From Prevotella sp. (GTDB taxonomy: Bacteria; Bacteroidota; Bacteroidia; Bacteroidales; Bacteroidaceae): a DNA stretch of 36,093 bases. Under the pieces are notes generated by a model. It worked only from the letters and a program-made list of their open reading frames with translations, was not told where the DNA came from and did not search any database. The position numbers and the translations under genes were made by a program. The DNA is taken from the NCBI GenBank assembly GCA_024682415.1, contig JAIKZG010000045.1, positions 1 through 36,093 of the forward strand. Reading direction: 5' to 3'. Below are positions 16,683 through 25,209 of this stretch, in pieces. Each line of letters opens with the position of its first letter. Position 1 is the stretch's first letter.

Positions 16683-17528
16683 TTATTTCAAATCCGTTAT
16701 AGCAGAGAAGTCCTGATCATTATAATCCATATTCTCTCCGCCCATACCCCATATAAAGGTGTAGTTATGGGTTGCGGCAGCGCTATGTATGCTCCATTCC
16801 GGCGACAACACAGCCTGATTGCCTTTCATCCATATATGGCGTGTCTCGTCGGGTTCGCCCATGAAATGACACACTGCCTGATCTTCTGGAAGCTCGAAAT
16901 AGAAATACGCCTCCATACGACGGCTATGCACATGTGCTGGCATTGTATTCCATACGCTGCCCGTAGCAAGCTCCGTCATTCCCATCTGCAACTGGCATGT
17001 AGGAAGCACCTTGTCGATAAGCATTTGGTTGATAGTGCGCTCATTGCTTGTTTCCAGAGCGCCCATGTGAAGCTGATTAGCATCAGCCTTAGTAACCTTT
17101 TTGCAAGGGTATTCCTTATGAGCAGTAGTGCTGTTGAAATAGAACTTAGCAGGCTTTTTAGAGTCCTTACTTGTGAAGAACACGTCATGCTCTCCCCTAC
17201 CGATATACAAAGCCTCCTTGAAGCCAAGAGTATATTCCTCGTTGCCTACCTTTACGATACCTTCTCCCTCACCTACATTGAATATGCCAACCTCACGATG
17301 AGAAGTGAAATGCTCACTCTTTATAGGGTCGATAGCCTCAAGCATAATTGTTTCGTTTACAGGCATCACGCCTCCCACAATCATACGATCATACATAGAG
17401 TAAACCATATTTGCCTCATCAGCGGCAAACAATTTTTCTATAAGGAAATCACGACGAATGCGTGCTGTATCATAATGCTTTGCGTCATCAGGGTGAGCCG
17501 CATAGCGAAGTTCAAAATTTGTTTTCAT
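16683..17528 (-). CDS. kduI: 5-dehydro-4-deoxy-D-glucuronate isomerase
   Basis: This 281-residue cupin isomerase converts 4-deoxy-L-threo-5-hexosulose uronate to 3-deoxy-D-glycero-2,5-hexodiulosonate. The zinc ligands are visible as His199, His201, Glu206 and His248 (HVHSRRMEAYFYFE and WSIHSA), matching the family positions. The length is standard. It is first of a two-gene operon with kduD. The promoter at 17578-17608 gives a leader of about 43 nt. Confidence 0.95.
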   Translation of the reverse strand: MKTNFELRYAAHPDDAKHYDTARIRRDFLIEKLFAADEANMVYSMYDRMIVGGVMPVNETIMLEAIDPIKSEHFTSHREVGIFNVGEGEGIVKVGNEEYTLGFKEALYIGRGEHDVFFTSKDSKKPAKFYFNSTTAHKEYPCKKVTKADANQLHMGALETSNERTINQMLIDKVLPTCQLQMGMTELATGSVWNTMPAHVHSRRMEAYFYFELPEDQAVCHFMGEPDETRHIWMKGNQAVLSPEWSIHSAAATHNYTFIWGMGGENMDYNDQDFSAITDLK

Positions 17529-17577
17529 TATTTTAGGTATATAACTTTGAGAATGTAATTCTCATTTTGCTTGTATG

Positions 17578-17608
17578 CAAAGTTACGGAAAAACGAGTGC
17601 AGCACAAA
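17578..17608 (-). promoter_or_regulatory. kduI promoter within a 31-bp direct repeat (copy 1)
   Basis: TAACTTTG (17578-17585) and TTTG (17605-17608) are separated by 19 bp. The whole element, spacer included, recurs with one spacer change at 17652-17682, 74 bp upstream. Between the copies, 17606-17625 is a short A/T inverted repeat (AAAAGAAT-TC-ATTCTTTT) that may terminate folK transcription. Confidence 0.7.
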
Positions 17609-17651
17609 AAGAATTCATTCTTTTTTGATGCCGAGATGGAGTAATCTTATT

Positions 17652-17682
17652 TAAAGTTACGGAAAATCGAGTGCAGCACAAA
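17652..17682 (-). repeat. Second copy of the kduI promoter element
   Basis: This copy has TAACTTTA (17652-17659) instead of TAACTTTG, the same 19-bp spacer apart from one base, and TTTG at 17679-17682. It lies directly against the folK stop codon. It is either a weaker tandem promoter or one member of a dispersed repeat family. Confidence 0.65.
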
Positions 17683-17684
17683 AA

Positions 17685-18092
17685 TTATTTCAAGATTTCT
17701 TTTAGCGGTATCATCACGAAATCACGCTGCTTCATCAGCGGATGCGGAATAGTAAGCTCGGGAGTAGATATTTCAATATCATCATATAACAAGATATCGA
17801 TATCTATCAATCGGTCGTGATACACATTATTGACGGATTTCTCAGTACGCCCAAGGCTACGCTCAACACACTGCGTAGCACGCAGAACTTCCAGCGGAGA
17901 AAGCTCTGTTTCTACACACACCACAGCATTTATAAAATCATTTTCCGACTCAAATCCCCACGGCTTTGAATAAAACAGCGAAGAGCGTCGGCAGACTGTG
18001 CCAACGCTCTCGCTTATCTTATCAATTGCATTTTCTATATTGGCCTTTTTGTCACCAAGATTGGTTCCAAGGCCTAAATAGACTATGTGCAT
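17685..18092 (-). CDS. folK: 2-amino-4-hydroxy-6-hydroxymethyldihydropteridine diphosphokinase
   Basis: This 135-residue enzyme transfers pyrophosphate from ATP to the pterin in folate synthesis. It shows LGLGTNLGDKKANIENAI at the N-terminus, FYSKPWGFESENDFINAV, and the signature DRLIDIDILLYDD, followed by IPHPLMKQRDFVMIPL. All are typical of HPPK. It is a little shorter than the E. coli enzyme, with no added aldolase or pterin domain. It is the last gene of a run from ftsX, 17 bp after queA. Confidence 0.95.
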   Translation of the reverse strand: MHIVYLGLGTNLGDKKANIENAIDKISESVGTVCRRSSLFYSKPWGFESENDFINAVVCVETELSPLEVLRATQCVERSLGRTEKSVNNVYHDRLIDIDILLYDDIEISTPELTIPHPLMKQRDFVMIPLKEILK

Positions 18093-18109
18093 ATTTCTAA
18101 TAGATGAAA

Positions 18110-19276
18110 TTAATCGTTCAATATCAACAAAGAATCGCCGAATGTGCCAAACATATAGCCATTCTTTACTGCCTTATTATAAGCTTCCATAACAAGCTCA
18201 TAGCCACCAAACGCAGCTGTCTCCATAAGCAAGATTGACTCTGGCTCATAGAAATTGACTACCATGTTGTCGGCAAGTCCGAAATCGTAAGGAGGAACGA
18301 TAAACTTATTTGTCCAGCCATCATATTCCTTCAACAATCCGTCAGTGCCCACAGCAGTTTCCGTAGCCTTGGCTGTACTTGCTCCGACAAGGCAAAGGCG
18401 ATGACCGCTCTGCTTTGTTTCATTGACAAGACGGCAAGCCTTATCGGTGATTATCATCTGCTCAGAATCTACCTTATGCTTTGACAAATCCTCCACTTCG
18501 ATAGGATGATAAATGCCAAGACCGCAATGAACAGTGATAAACGCAGAATTGATACCTCTGATTTCCATACGCTTCATCAACTCGCGAGTGAAATGAAGAC
18601 CTGTGGCAGGAGCCGTTACCGCGCCCTCATTCTCAGCATAGATACACTGATAATTCTCCATATCCTCAGGAGTGGCAGCGTGGTTCTCACGACGATCGAT
18701 GATATAGCGTGGCAGAGGAGCTTCGCCAAGAGCATACAGCTCACGCTTAAACTCATCATGAGGACAGTCGTAAAGGAAGCGCAACGTGCGTCCGCGGCTT
18801 GTAGTATTGTCGATAACCTCAGCTACCATCGTGCTGCTCTCATCGAAGAAAAGCTTATTACCTATACGGATTTTACGCGCTGGCTCTACAAGAACATCCC
18901 AAAGACGCATTTCCTCGTTCAACTCACGGAGAAGAAATACCTCAATCTTAGAGTCGGTCTTCTCCTTCATGCCATACAGACGAGCAGGGAACACCTTTGT
19001 ATCATTGAAGATAAAGGTATCATTCTCATCGAAATAATTCACGATATCCTTAAACTGAATGAAATCGCCCTCGATAGGATTGCCTTTATCATCAGTGTGA
19101 TACATATCTATCTTCTGCGACTTACGGTGAAGCACCATCAGTCTGCTTTCATCGCGGCGAACGACATTAAAAGAACCCTCTGTTCCGTCATCGTTCTTAA
19201 ACTTACGCACGAAGCTATGTGGATAAAGAGCAATCTGCTCTTCTGGCAATTTAAATTTGAATTGAGATAATTTCAT
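18110..19276 (-). CDS. queA: S-adenosylmethionine:tRNA ribosyltransferase-isomerase
   Basis: This 388-residue protein makes epoxyqueuosine from preQ1-tRNA using the ribosyl part of SAM. Visible signatures include DTFIFNDTKVFPARLYG, EAPLPRYI, PATGLHFT and VGASTAKATETAVG. It is about 30 residues longer than E. coli QueA, through extra residues in the N-terminal third (around PHSFVRKFKNDDGTEG). It sits in a run of housekeeping genes; about 60 bp separates it from truB. Confidence 0.95.
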   Translation of the reverse strand: MKLSQFKFKLPEEQIALYPHSFVRKFKNDDGTEGSFNVVRRDESRLMVLHRKSQKIDMYHTDDKGNPIEGDFIQFKDIVNYFDENDTFIFNDTKVFPARLYGMKEKTDSKIEVFLLRELNEEMRLWDVLVEPARKIRIGNKLFFDESSTMVAEVIDNTTSRGRTLRFLYDCPHDEFKRELYALGEAPLPRYIIDRRENHAATPEDMENYQCIYAENEGAVTAPATGLHFTRELMKRMEIRGINSAFITVHCGLGIYHPIEVEDLSKHKVDSEQMIITDKACRLVNETKQSGHRLCLVGASTAKATETAVGTDGLLKEYDGWTNKFIVPPYDFGLADNMVVNFYEPESILLMETAAFGGYELVMEAYNKAVKNGYMFGTFGDSLLILND

Positions 19277-19338
19277 TATACGTTGTCTCCTTACTTTAAA
19301 ATCCTAATAACTAAACTATTTTATATGTACTCTATATA

Positions 19339-20049
19339 TTATATATGTGTATTTTCTATTGTCTGCGAGTTAAGCCACTGCTCGAATCCGTCGTAATCAA
19401 TGCAGTTTTCCACCTTTATTTCGCCCACTCTCGTGCGACGCAACGCCGTAAGAAAAGCACCGCTATTCAAAGCTCTGCCGATGTCGCGCGCCAGAGCACG
19501 GATATAAGTGCCCTTTCCGCATTTCACGCAAATGCTCATCTGCATTTTTTCGGGATTGAAATCAGTGAGTTCTATTTCATCAATACGAATACTCTTTGGC
19601 TTCAACTTCACTTCCGAGCCATGACGCTTCAGCTTATATGCTCTGCTGCCGTTCACCTTGCACGCGCTGTAAGATGGCGGCACTTGCTGAATATCGCCCA
19701 CGAACGACTGCAACACCTCAAGCACCTTTTCACGAGTAATGCCCGCTGTGGGATAAGTAGCGTTCACGGTATGCTCCATATCGTAGCTCGGAGTTGTAGC
19801 GCCAAGCTGCAAGGTTGCGGTGTATTCCTTGTCGTGATACTGCAAATTTTCAATCTCCTTGGTGCAACGACCTGTGCAAAGCACCAACACGCCCGTAGCG
19901 AGAGGATCAAGAGTGCCGGCATGACCTGTCTTCACCCTTTTCACTCCAAGCTTCTGAGATATGAGATAACGCACATGCGCCAACGCTCCGAAACTTGAAA
20001 TGCCGTATGGCTTATCTATATATATCTTTTCGCCTGCTATAAAATCCAT
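19339..20049 (-). CDS. truB: tRNA pseudouridine(55) synthase
   Basis: This 236-residue enzyme isomerises U55 in the tRNA T-loop. The catalytic motif is GHAGTLDPLATGVL with Asp48. KPYGISSF near the N-terminus and GTYIRALARDIG further on are also typical. It is shorter than E. coli TruB and appears to lack the C-terminal PUA domain. It lies 26 bp downstream of uppP. Confidence 0.95.
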   Translation of the reverse strand: MDFIAGEKIYIDKPYGISSFGALAHVRYLISQKLGVKRVKTGHAGTLDPLATGVLVLCTGRCTKEIENLQYHDKEYTATLQLGATTPSYDMEHTVNATYPTAGITREKVLEVLQSFVGDIQQVPPSYSACKVNGSRAYKLKRHGSEVKLKPKSIRIDEIELTDFNPEKMQMSICVKCGKGTYIRALARDIGRALNSGAFLTALRRTRVGEIKVENCIDYDGFEQWLNSQTIENTHI

Positions 20050-20075
20050 TCGTAAATAAATTATGAATGAAAAAA

Positions 20076-20939
20076 TCAGTCTACCATCACGAGTGAATGA
20101 CCTGACAGGATAAGAGCCAGAATTATTCCACCCACCATGATACGATAGACACCGAACGCATAGAAGCCATATTTAGCCAAGAAATTCACGAACCACTTCA
20201 TGGCAATTAAAGCCACGATGAAAGCTACCACACTGCCCACGGCAAGCATAAGCAGATTGTCGGGAGTGGCCCATGAAGCGTCAACCTCATCACCGAAGAA
20301 CAACTCAAGCACATCAAGAGCAGTAGCTGCAGCCATAGTTGGCACTGCAAGGAAGAATGAGAACTCGGCAGCAGCGCGACGTGTAAGTTTCTGAGCCATA
20401 CCGCCTACTATCGTTGCCATAGAACGAGAAACACCCGGAATCATCGATATGCACTGAAACAAGCCTACGTTAAAAGCTCGCTTCTCAGTCAGTTTGGTTT
20501 CTTCGCTGCCTTTATTAAACAGCTTGTCACAAAACAGCATGAAGATACCACCGACGACGAGCATAACAGCCACCACCTCTACATTTTCAAGGAATTTATC
20601 TATCAAGCCAGTCAATTTAGCTACCAAGCCGATAACTGCTGCAGGAATGAAAGCCACAAGCAGTTTCCAATAGAAATCCCATTTATGCAGAAACTTCTGC
20701 ACTGCAGTGCTTCCTTCCGGTGCAGGTGTCTTGTCAAGACGGAAGAACTTGCTCCAATACAAGCATACCACAGACAATATCGCTCCAAACTGGATGATAA
20801 TGGTGAATGCCTTGACGAAAGGAGTGCTCTCCACGCCAAGCAGATTCTGCGCTATAATCATATGACCGGTTGAAGATACCGGCAAAAACTCTGTCAGACC
20901 CTCGACGATGGCGATGATCAATGTTTCTATAAGTGTCAT
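20076..20939 (-). CDS. uppP: Undecaprenyl-diphosphatase
   Basis: This 287-residue polytopic membrane protein recycles the lipid carrier for peptidoglycan and other glycans. The two active-site motifs are EGLTEFLPVSSTGHM (13-27) and PGVSRSMATI (168-177, with Ser171, Arg172, Ser173). It starts immediately after the stop codon of the DUF3098 gene, so the two are probably translationally linked. Confidence 0.95.
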   Translation of the reverse strand: MTLIETLIIAIVEGLTEFLPVSSTGHMIIAQNLLGVESTPFVKAFTIIIQFGAILSVVCLYWSKFFRLDKTPAPEGSTAVQKFLHKWDFYWKLLVAFIPAAVIGLVAKLTGLIDKFLENVEVVAVMLVVGGIFMLFCDKLFNKGSEETKLTEKRAFNVGLFQCISMIPGVSRSMATIVGGMAQKLTRRAAAEFSFFLAVPTMAAATALDVLELFFGDEVDASWATPDNLLMLAVGSVVAFIVALIAMKWFVNFLAKYGFYAFGVYRIMVGGIILALILSGHSLVMVD

Positions 20940-21179
20940 TTATTTTTCTGTTTCTATATTTGAAGGTTTGTGCATAACGCCATAGATTATAGAAAGAAAT
21001 CCTACAAGACAAACTACTGGCGCAACCTTAATACGCATAGCACTGAAAATAGTTGGATCAAACTGTTCATAATTTGAACCGCCACCGCTCATCATGATGA
21101 AACCTAAGATGACGACAAACATTCCCACAGCAATGAGAATAAAATTCATTCTATCGAATGCCAAATTCTTTTTATCCAT
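20940..21179 (-). CDS. DUF3098 small membrane protein
   Basis: The 79-residue product has two hydrophobic helices (about 11-30 and 50-69) separated by a glycine- and polar-rich loop (MMSGGGSNYEQFDPTIF). It matches the Bacteroidetes DUF3098 family, which is commonly found between ftsX and uppP. Its role is unknown; the neighbours suggest a link to cell-envelope growth or division. Confidence 0.85.
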   Translation of the reverse strand: MDKKNLAFDRMNFILIAVGMFVVILGFIMMSGGGSNYEQFDPTIFSAMRIKVAPVVCLVGFLSIIYGVMHKPSNIETEK

Positions 21180-21203
21180 ATTCTTTTTGTTATTTTTAAG
21201 GTT

Positions 21204-22082
21204 TTATATCTTATACAAATCTCCGGCTTTCATGCGCAAAAACTTTCTAACTGACAAGTCTGCGCATACAGCTGTGATAACGATACCGAAAATAAGAACC
21301 GAGACAGCCGTTATCGCCATCACCTGCCATGTGATGATAGAAAGCACATCCGGCTCATAGTTAGCCCACGCATAAACGCCTGCTGCCAACGCTCCATTGG
21401 CGATAAGCGCAGCCACGATACCGATAGTAACTGCCTGCCACACAAACGGACGGCGAATAAATCCCCACGACGCGCCCACAAGCTTCATCGTGTGGATAGA
21501 GAAGCGTCGGGCATAGACTCCGAGACGAACAGTATTGTTCACCAACGAGAACGAAATAAACGTGAGCAAAGCCGCCAATATCAACAACACGATGCTGATT
21601 TTGCTCAGCATTTCATTCACCTGATTAATCAAATCACGAGGATAAGTGATGTCGCCTACTTTGGAATATTTTTTCAGCTCTGCCGAAATCCATTTCAGGG
21701 AATCGGTATTGGCATAGTCACTCTTTAGCTGCATTTCGATAGACGGGAGGAATGGATTCACCCCTATAAACTCCGTAGGATCAGAGCCCATGGCTGCGGC
21801 CTGCTCCTTCAAAGCCTTTTGTTTGCTTATGAATGTTACATGACTTATGTAAGGGCGCTTGCGCAGACGAGCACAGAGCTGCTGCGACTCCGTCTGAGTC
21901 ATATCATTCTCCAGCATCATGGTGACTGTGAGGTTTTCACGTACACGATCAGAAAGGTTGTGAGCCGAGAGTACCAGCGAGACGACCAAACCTAATAATA
22001 TAAGCACCAACGCGGTACTTATACATAAAGTAACGACCTGCAATCCATGGCGACCGCCGGCTCTTTTTTTTCTTTTTGTCAT
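21204..22082 (-). CDS. ftsX: Cell division protein FtsX (permease-like)
   Basis: The start is set at 22082 (MTKRKKRAGG). A longer frame from 22157 would begin upstream of the promoter found at 22116-22147. The 292-residue protein has an N-terminal basic tail, a transmembrane helix at about 15-38, an extracytoplasmic domain, and three further helices in the C-terminal half: the FtsX/MacB-type permease layout. With FtsE, which is not in this window, it activates peptidoglycan hydrolases at the division site. It is first in the run ftsX-DUF3098-uppP-truB-queA-folK. Confidence 0.92.
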   Translation of the reverse strand: MTKRKKRAGGRHGLQVVTLCISTALVLILLGLVVSLVLSAHNLSDRVRENLTVTMMLENDMTQTESQQLCARLRKRPYISHVTFISKQKALKEQAAAMGSDPTEFIGVNPFLPSIEMQLKSDYANTDSLKWISAELKKYSKVGDITYPRDLINQVNEMLSKISIVLLILAALLTFISFSLVNNTVRLGVYARRFSIHTMKLVGASWGFIRRPFVWQAVTIGIVAALIANGALAAGVYAWANYEPDVLSIITWQVMAITAVSVLIFGIVITAVCADLSVRKFLRMKAGDLYKI

Positions 22083-22115
22083 TATAATTTTAAAATAATT
22101 ACGCGTAATTGTGTG

Positions 22116-22147
22116 CAAAGTTAGCACAAACAAGCCTAATTTGCAAA
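22116..22147 (-). promoter_or_regulatory. ftsX promoter
   Basis: TAACTTTG (22116-22123) and TTTG (22144-22147) are 20 bp apart on the minus strand. The predicted transcription start is near 22109, so the start codon at 22082 leaves a 27-nt leader. It stands back to back with the -7 box of the radical SAM gene. Confidence 0.7.
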
Positions 22148-22167
22148 GAAAAGCCAATTAAATTTAT

Positions 22168-22175
22168 TAACTTTG
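22168..22175 (+). promoter_or_regulatory. -7 box of the radical SAM gene
   Basis: TAACTTTG matches the Bacteroidetes -7 consensus. The nearest TTTG upstream (22140-22143) is 24 bp away, wider than usual, so the -33 box is uncertain. The leader would be about 80 nt. Confidence 0.5.
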
Positions 22176-22260
22176 CCGTCAAATCTGAAGTTTGTCATAA
22201 CAGTTATTAAACGGCAACTACGGATAAGAAAATCGCTTTTATTTTAAAATACAGATACAA

Positions 22261-23043
22261 ATGAGCACAGTAATCTATCCCTCACCTATATATGGTCCTA
22301 TTCACAGTCGCCGTCTTGGCATATCATTAGGCATCAACCTCATGCCTGCCGATGGAAAGATATGCACATTCGACTGCATATACTGTGAATGCGGATACAA
22401 CAAAGATCATCGCACTCACTCACCACACCCTACAGTGGAAGCAGTGAGCAAAGCATTGGAAAACAAACTGACAGAAATGCGCGAGCAAAACATTCAGCCA
22501 GATGTGCTGACATTCGCCGGCAACGGTGAGCCAACAAGCCATCCGCATTTCAGCGAAATCATCGACGAGACAATTCGCCTGAGAAACGAATTCTGCCCGA
22601 AGGCAAAGATATCGGTGCTCAGCAATTCCACGTTCATTGGTCATAAGAGCGTGCGCGACGCGCTAATGAAGGTGGACAACAACATTCTGAAGCTCGACAC
22701 CATAAACAACGATTACATAAGGATGGTAGACAGACCTACAAGTCCGTCTTACGACGCTGCGAAAATCATTGAAAACATGAAAGCCTTCAACGGCAAGCTC
22801 ATAATTCAGACAATGTTTATGAAAGGCAAGACGGAAGAAGGCGAAGATGTAGACAACACAGGCGAAGAGTTTGTAGCTCCGTGGCTCGAAGCAGTAAAGG
22901 AGATTGCTCCGCGAAGCGTGATGATTTACACCATCGACAGAGAAACGCCCGACTCATTCCTACAGAAAGCCACTCACGAAGAGCTCGACAGCATAAAGGC
23001 GCGCGTGGAAAAGCTCGGAATAGAGTGCAGCGCGTCTTATTAA
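22261..23043 (+). CDS. Radical SAM protein, COG0731-like
   Basis: This 260-residue protein has the iron-sulphur motif CTFDCIYC (Cys-x3-Cys-x2-Cys), preceded by YGPIHSRRLGISLGINLMP. That sequence is typical of the COG0731 group of radical SAM proteins related to wyosine synthetases. TFAGNGEPTSHP is the glycine-rich SAM-binding part. The substrate in Bacteroidales is unknown; tRNA wyosine is not expected in bacteria. It lies 42 bp upstream of dnaG and is probably co-transcribed with it. Confidence 0.85.
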   Translation: MSTVIYPSPIYGPIHSRRLGISLGINLMPADGKICTFDCIYCECGYNKDHRTHSPHPTVEAVSKALENKLTEMREQNIQPDVLTFAGNGEPTSHPHFSEIIDETIRLRNEFCPKAKISVLSNSTFIGHKSVRDALMKVDNNILKLDTINNDYIRMVDRPTSPSYDAAKIIENMKAFNGKLIIQTMFMKGKTEEGEDVDNTGEEFVAPWLEAVKEIAPRSVMIYTIDRETPDSFLQKATHEELDSIKARVEKLGIECSASY

Positions 23044-23085
23044 AAACATACTTAACGTCAGAAGCATTACATTTTTAATACATAT

Positions 23086-25050
23086 ATGATAGACAAAGCG
23101 ACAGCAGAACGGATAAAGGAAACGGCAAACATTGTGGATGTCGTTTCGGAATTTGTAACACTGAGAAGAAGCGGTTCCAACTTTAAGGGACTATGTCCTT
23201 TCCACAGCGAGAAGACACCATCATTCTATGTTTCGCCGGCAAGAGGCACATGCCACTGCTTCGGATGCGGCAAGGGTGGTGACTCCGTTTCGTTCATAAT
23301 GGAGCATGAGCAGATGACTTATCCGGAGGCTCTGCGCTGGCTTGCCAACAAATATCATATCGAGATAAGAGAAAGAGAGCTTACCGACGAGGAAAAGCGT
23401 GAGCAGAGCGAGAGGGAGAGCATGTTTATCGTAAATGAGTGGGCAGCCAACTACTTTGAAGACCTGCTCCACAACGATGTAGACGGCATTGCCCTCGGTA
23501 TGCAATATTTCCGTAGCCGAGGATTTAGGGACGACATAATTAAGAAGTTCAGACTTGGCTACGACGTGAACGACCGCCTGCGACTTGCGGAACAGGCTAA
23601 GGCGAAAGGCTACAACACCGACTTCCTGCTCAAGACCGGCATTTGCTACAAGACAGAGCACAACGAGATAATGGATAGATACGTAGGGCGAGTTATCTTT
23701 CCATGGGTAGGCGTAAGCGGAAAGATTACAGGCTTTGGCGGACGTGTGCTCGACTCGCGCACAAAAGGCGTAAACCAGAAATATGTAAACTCTCCCGAAT
23801 CAGAAATCTATCATAAAGACCACGAGCTTTACGGCATTTATCAGGCGAAGCGCGCCATAGCCAAGGAAGATCATGTATATATGGTGGAGGGCTACACCGA
23901 CGTAATCTCCATGCACCAATGCGGAATTGAGAATGTTGTAGCCAACTCCGGCACTGCGCTTAGCATACATCAGATACACACGCTGCATCGCTTCACCTCA
24001 AATATCACTCTGCTATATGACGGTGACGCTGCCGGCATACATGCTGCGTTGAGAGGTACAGATATGCTTCTCGCCGAGGGCATGAACCTGAAAGTGTTGC
24101 TGTTTCCCGATGGCGACGACCCCGACAGCTTCGCGAGAAAGCACACCGCTGATGAGTTCCGCAAATATGTGGAAGACCACCAGACCGACTTCATTGAGTT
24201 TAAATCAGATGTAATGCTTCGTGGCATTACCGACCCTACAAAGCGTTCGCAGGCTATCAACTCCATAATACAGAGCATTTCCATGGTGCAAGATCCTATT
24301 CTTAGGGATACTTACATTCACGACTGCTCACACAGGCTCAACATCAACGAGGTGACGCTCATCAACACCATGAACCACTTCATAAGCGAGTCGCGCAACC
24401 GTGGAATGAACACTCACGAGGCAAGCGCGCAAGCCCCCATGGCACAACCTACTCAACAGCCAATGACGACACAGCCATCGCCATCACAGCAAGCCTCACA
24501 GGTGGAGCGCATGCTGATGCAGATGGTGATAAGAAACGGCGAAAAGATTGTGCTGAAAGACGTAGAAGATGAGAACGGCAACCTTATTAACATGTCGGTA
24601 GCTCAATACATAGAATACAATCTGTCGGTAGATGATCTGTCGTTTGACAACGAAACGTTCAGAAACATGCTTCAGGAAGCTGCCGACCAGTGCGCTGCCA
24701 ACGATGATTTCAAGGCAGAGCAGTATTTCGTTCATCACCACGACATCAACATAAGCAAGATAGCCACGGCATTGAGTGTAGACAAATATCTTGTGATAGA
24801 GAAGCCCGATGCAAACGACAATCTCTACACCGAAGAGGAGAAAGAAGAGGAAGAAAGAGCCAAACTGCTGAGGGAGGCCGACCATCTGCTGAATGATTTC
24901 AGACTCGATTATCTTAACAAGCAGGTGGAGCAATTGCAAAACGAGATTAAGCAATGCTCCGACCTCAATCAGTCGCTTAAACTCATTCCACAGCTCAACG
25001 AGCTAAAGACTCTGCGCAACAGTTTTGCGCTTAAAGTGGGCAGAGCATAA
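23086..25050 (+). CDS. dnaG: DNA primase
   Basis: This 654-residue primase makes RNA primers at the replication fork. The N-terminal CHC2 zinc finger has Cys37, His40, Cys58 and Cys61. The Toprim catalytic core contains YMVEGYTDVISMHQ and LLYDGDAAG. The C-terminal region (about 450-654) starts with a Gln/Pro/Thr-rich linker and ends in charged helices that should bind the replicative helicase. The length is normal. It is convergent with the fimbrillin-like gene at 25210-26718. Confidence 0.96.
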   Translation: MIDKATAERIKETANIVDVVSEFVTLRRSGSNFKGLCPFHSEKTPSFYVSPARGTCHCFGCGKGGDSVSFIMEHEQMTYPEALRWLANKYHIEIRERELTDEEKREQSERESMFIVNEWAANYFEDLLHNDVDGIALGMQYFRSRGFRDDIIKKFRLGYDVNDRLRLAEQAKAKGYNTDFLLKTGICYKTEHNEIMDRYVGRVIFPWVGVSGKITGFGGRVLDSRTKGVNQKYVNSPESEIYHKDHELYGIYQAKRAIAKEDHVYMVEGYTDVISMHQCGIENVVANSGTALSIHQIHTLHRFTSNITLLYDGDAAGIHAALRGTDMLLAEGMNLKVLLFPDGDDPDSFARKHTADEFRKYVEDHQTDFIEFKSDVMLRGITDPTKRSQAINSIIQSISMVQDPILRDTYIHDCSHRLNINEVTLINTMNHFISESRNRGMNTHEASAQAPMAQPTQQPMTTQPSPSQQASQVERMLMQMVIRNGEKIVLKDVEDENGNLINMSVAQYIEYNLSVDDLSFDNETFRNMLQEAADQCAANDDFKAEQYFVHHHDINISKIATALSVDKYLVIEKPDANDNLYTEEEKEEEERAKLLREADHLLNDFRLDYLNKQVEQLQNEIKQCSDLNQSLKLIPQLNELKTLRNSFALKVGRA

Positions 25051-25097
25051 TTCTGCCCTCATCCCCAATAACAACATTTTTCCAATTAGCATAATAT

Positions 25098-25135
25098 AAA
25101 AGCGGTGCGCTAACTCTCACGAGCTACGCACCGCT
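25098..25135 (-). terminator. Terminator of fimbrillin-like gene 2
   Basis: Perfect 9-bp arms AGCGGTGCG (25101-25109) and CGCACCGCT (25127-25135) enclose a 17-nt loop. On the minus strand a T-rich run (TTTTATATTA) follows, so it fits the lipoprotein transcript; the plus-strand flank has no T run. Confidence 0.65.
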
Positions 25136-25209
25136 GGCTATAAACTTAGCTTTATGAAGCTATAAAAATATTTCTTTATCTCTCACAGATGGCACTGATG
25201 AACACAGAT

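Noticed and set aside
25137..25170. Second terminator hairpin (TAGCTT-TATG-AAGCTA) after dnaG
   Set aside because: The stem is only 6 bp and is followed by A rather than T on the plus strand. Too weak to call.
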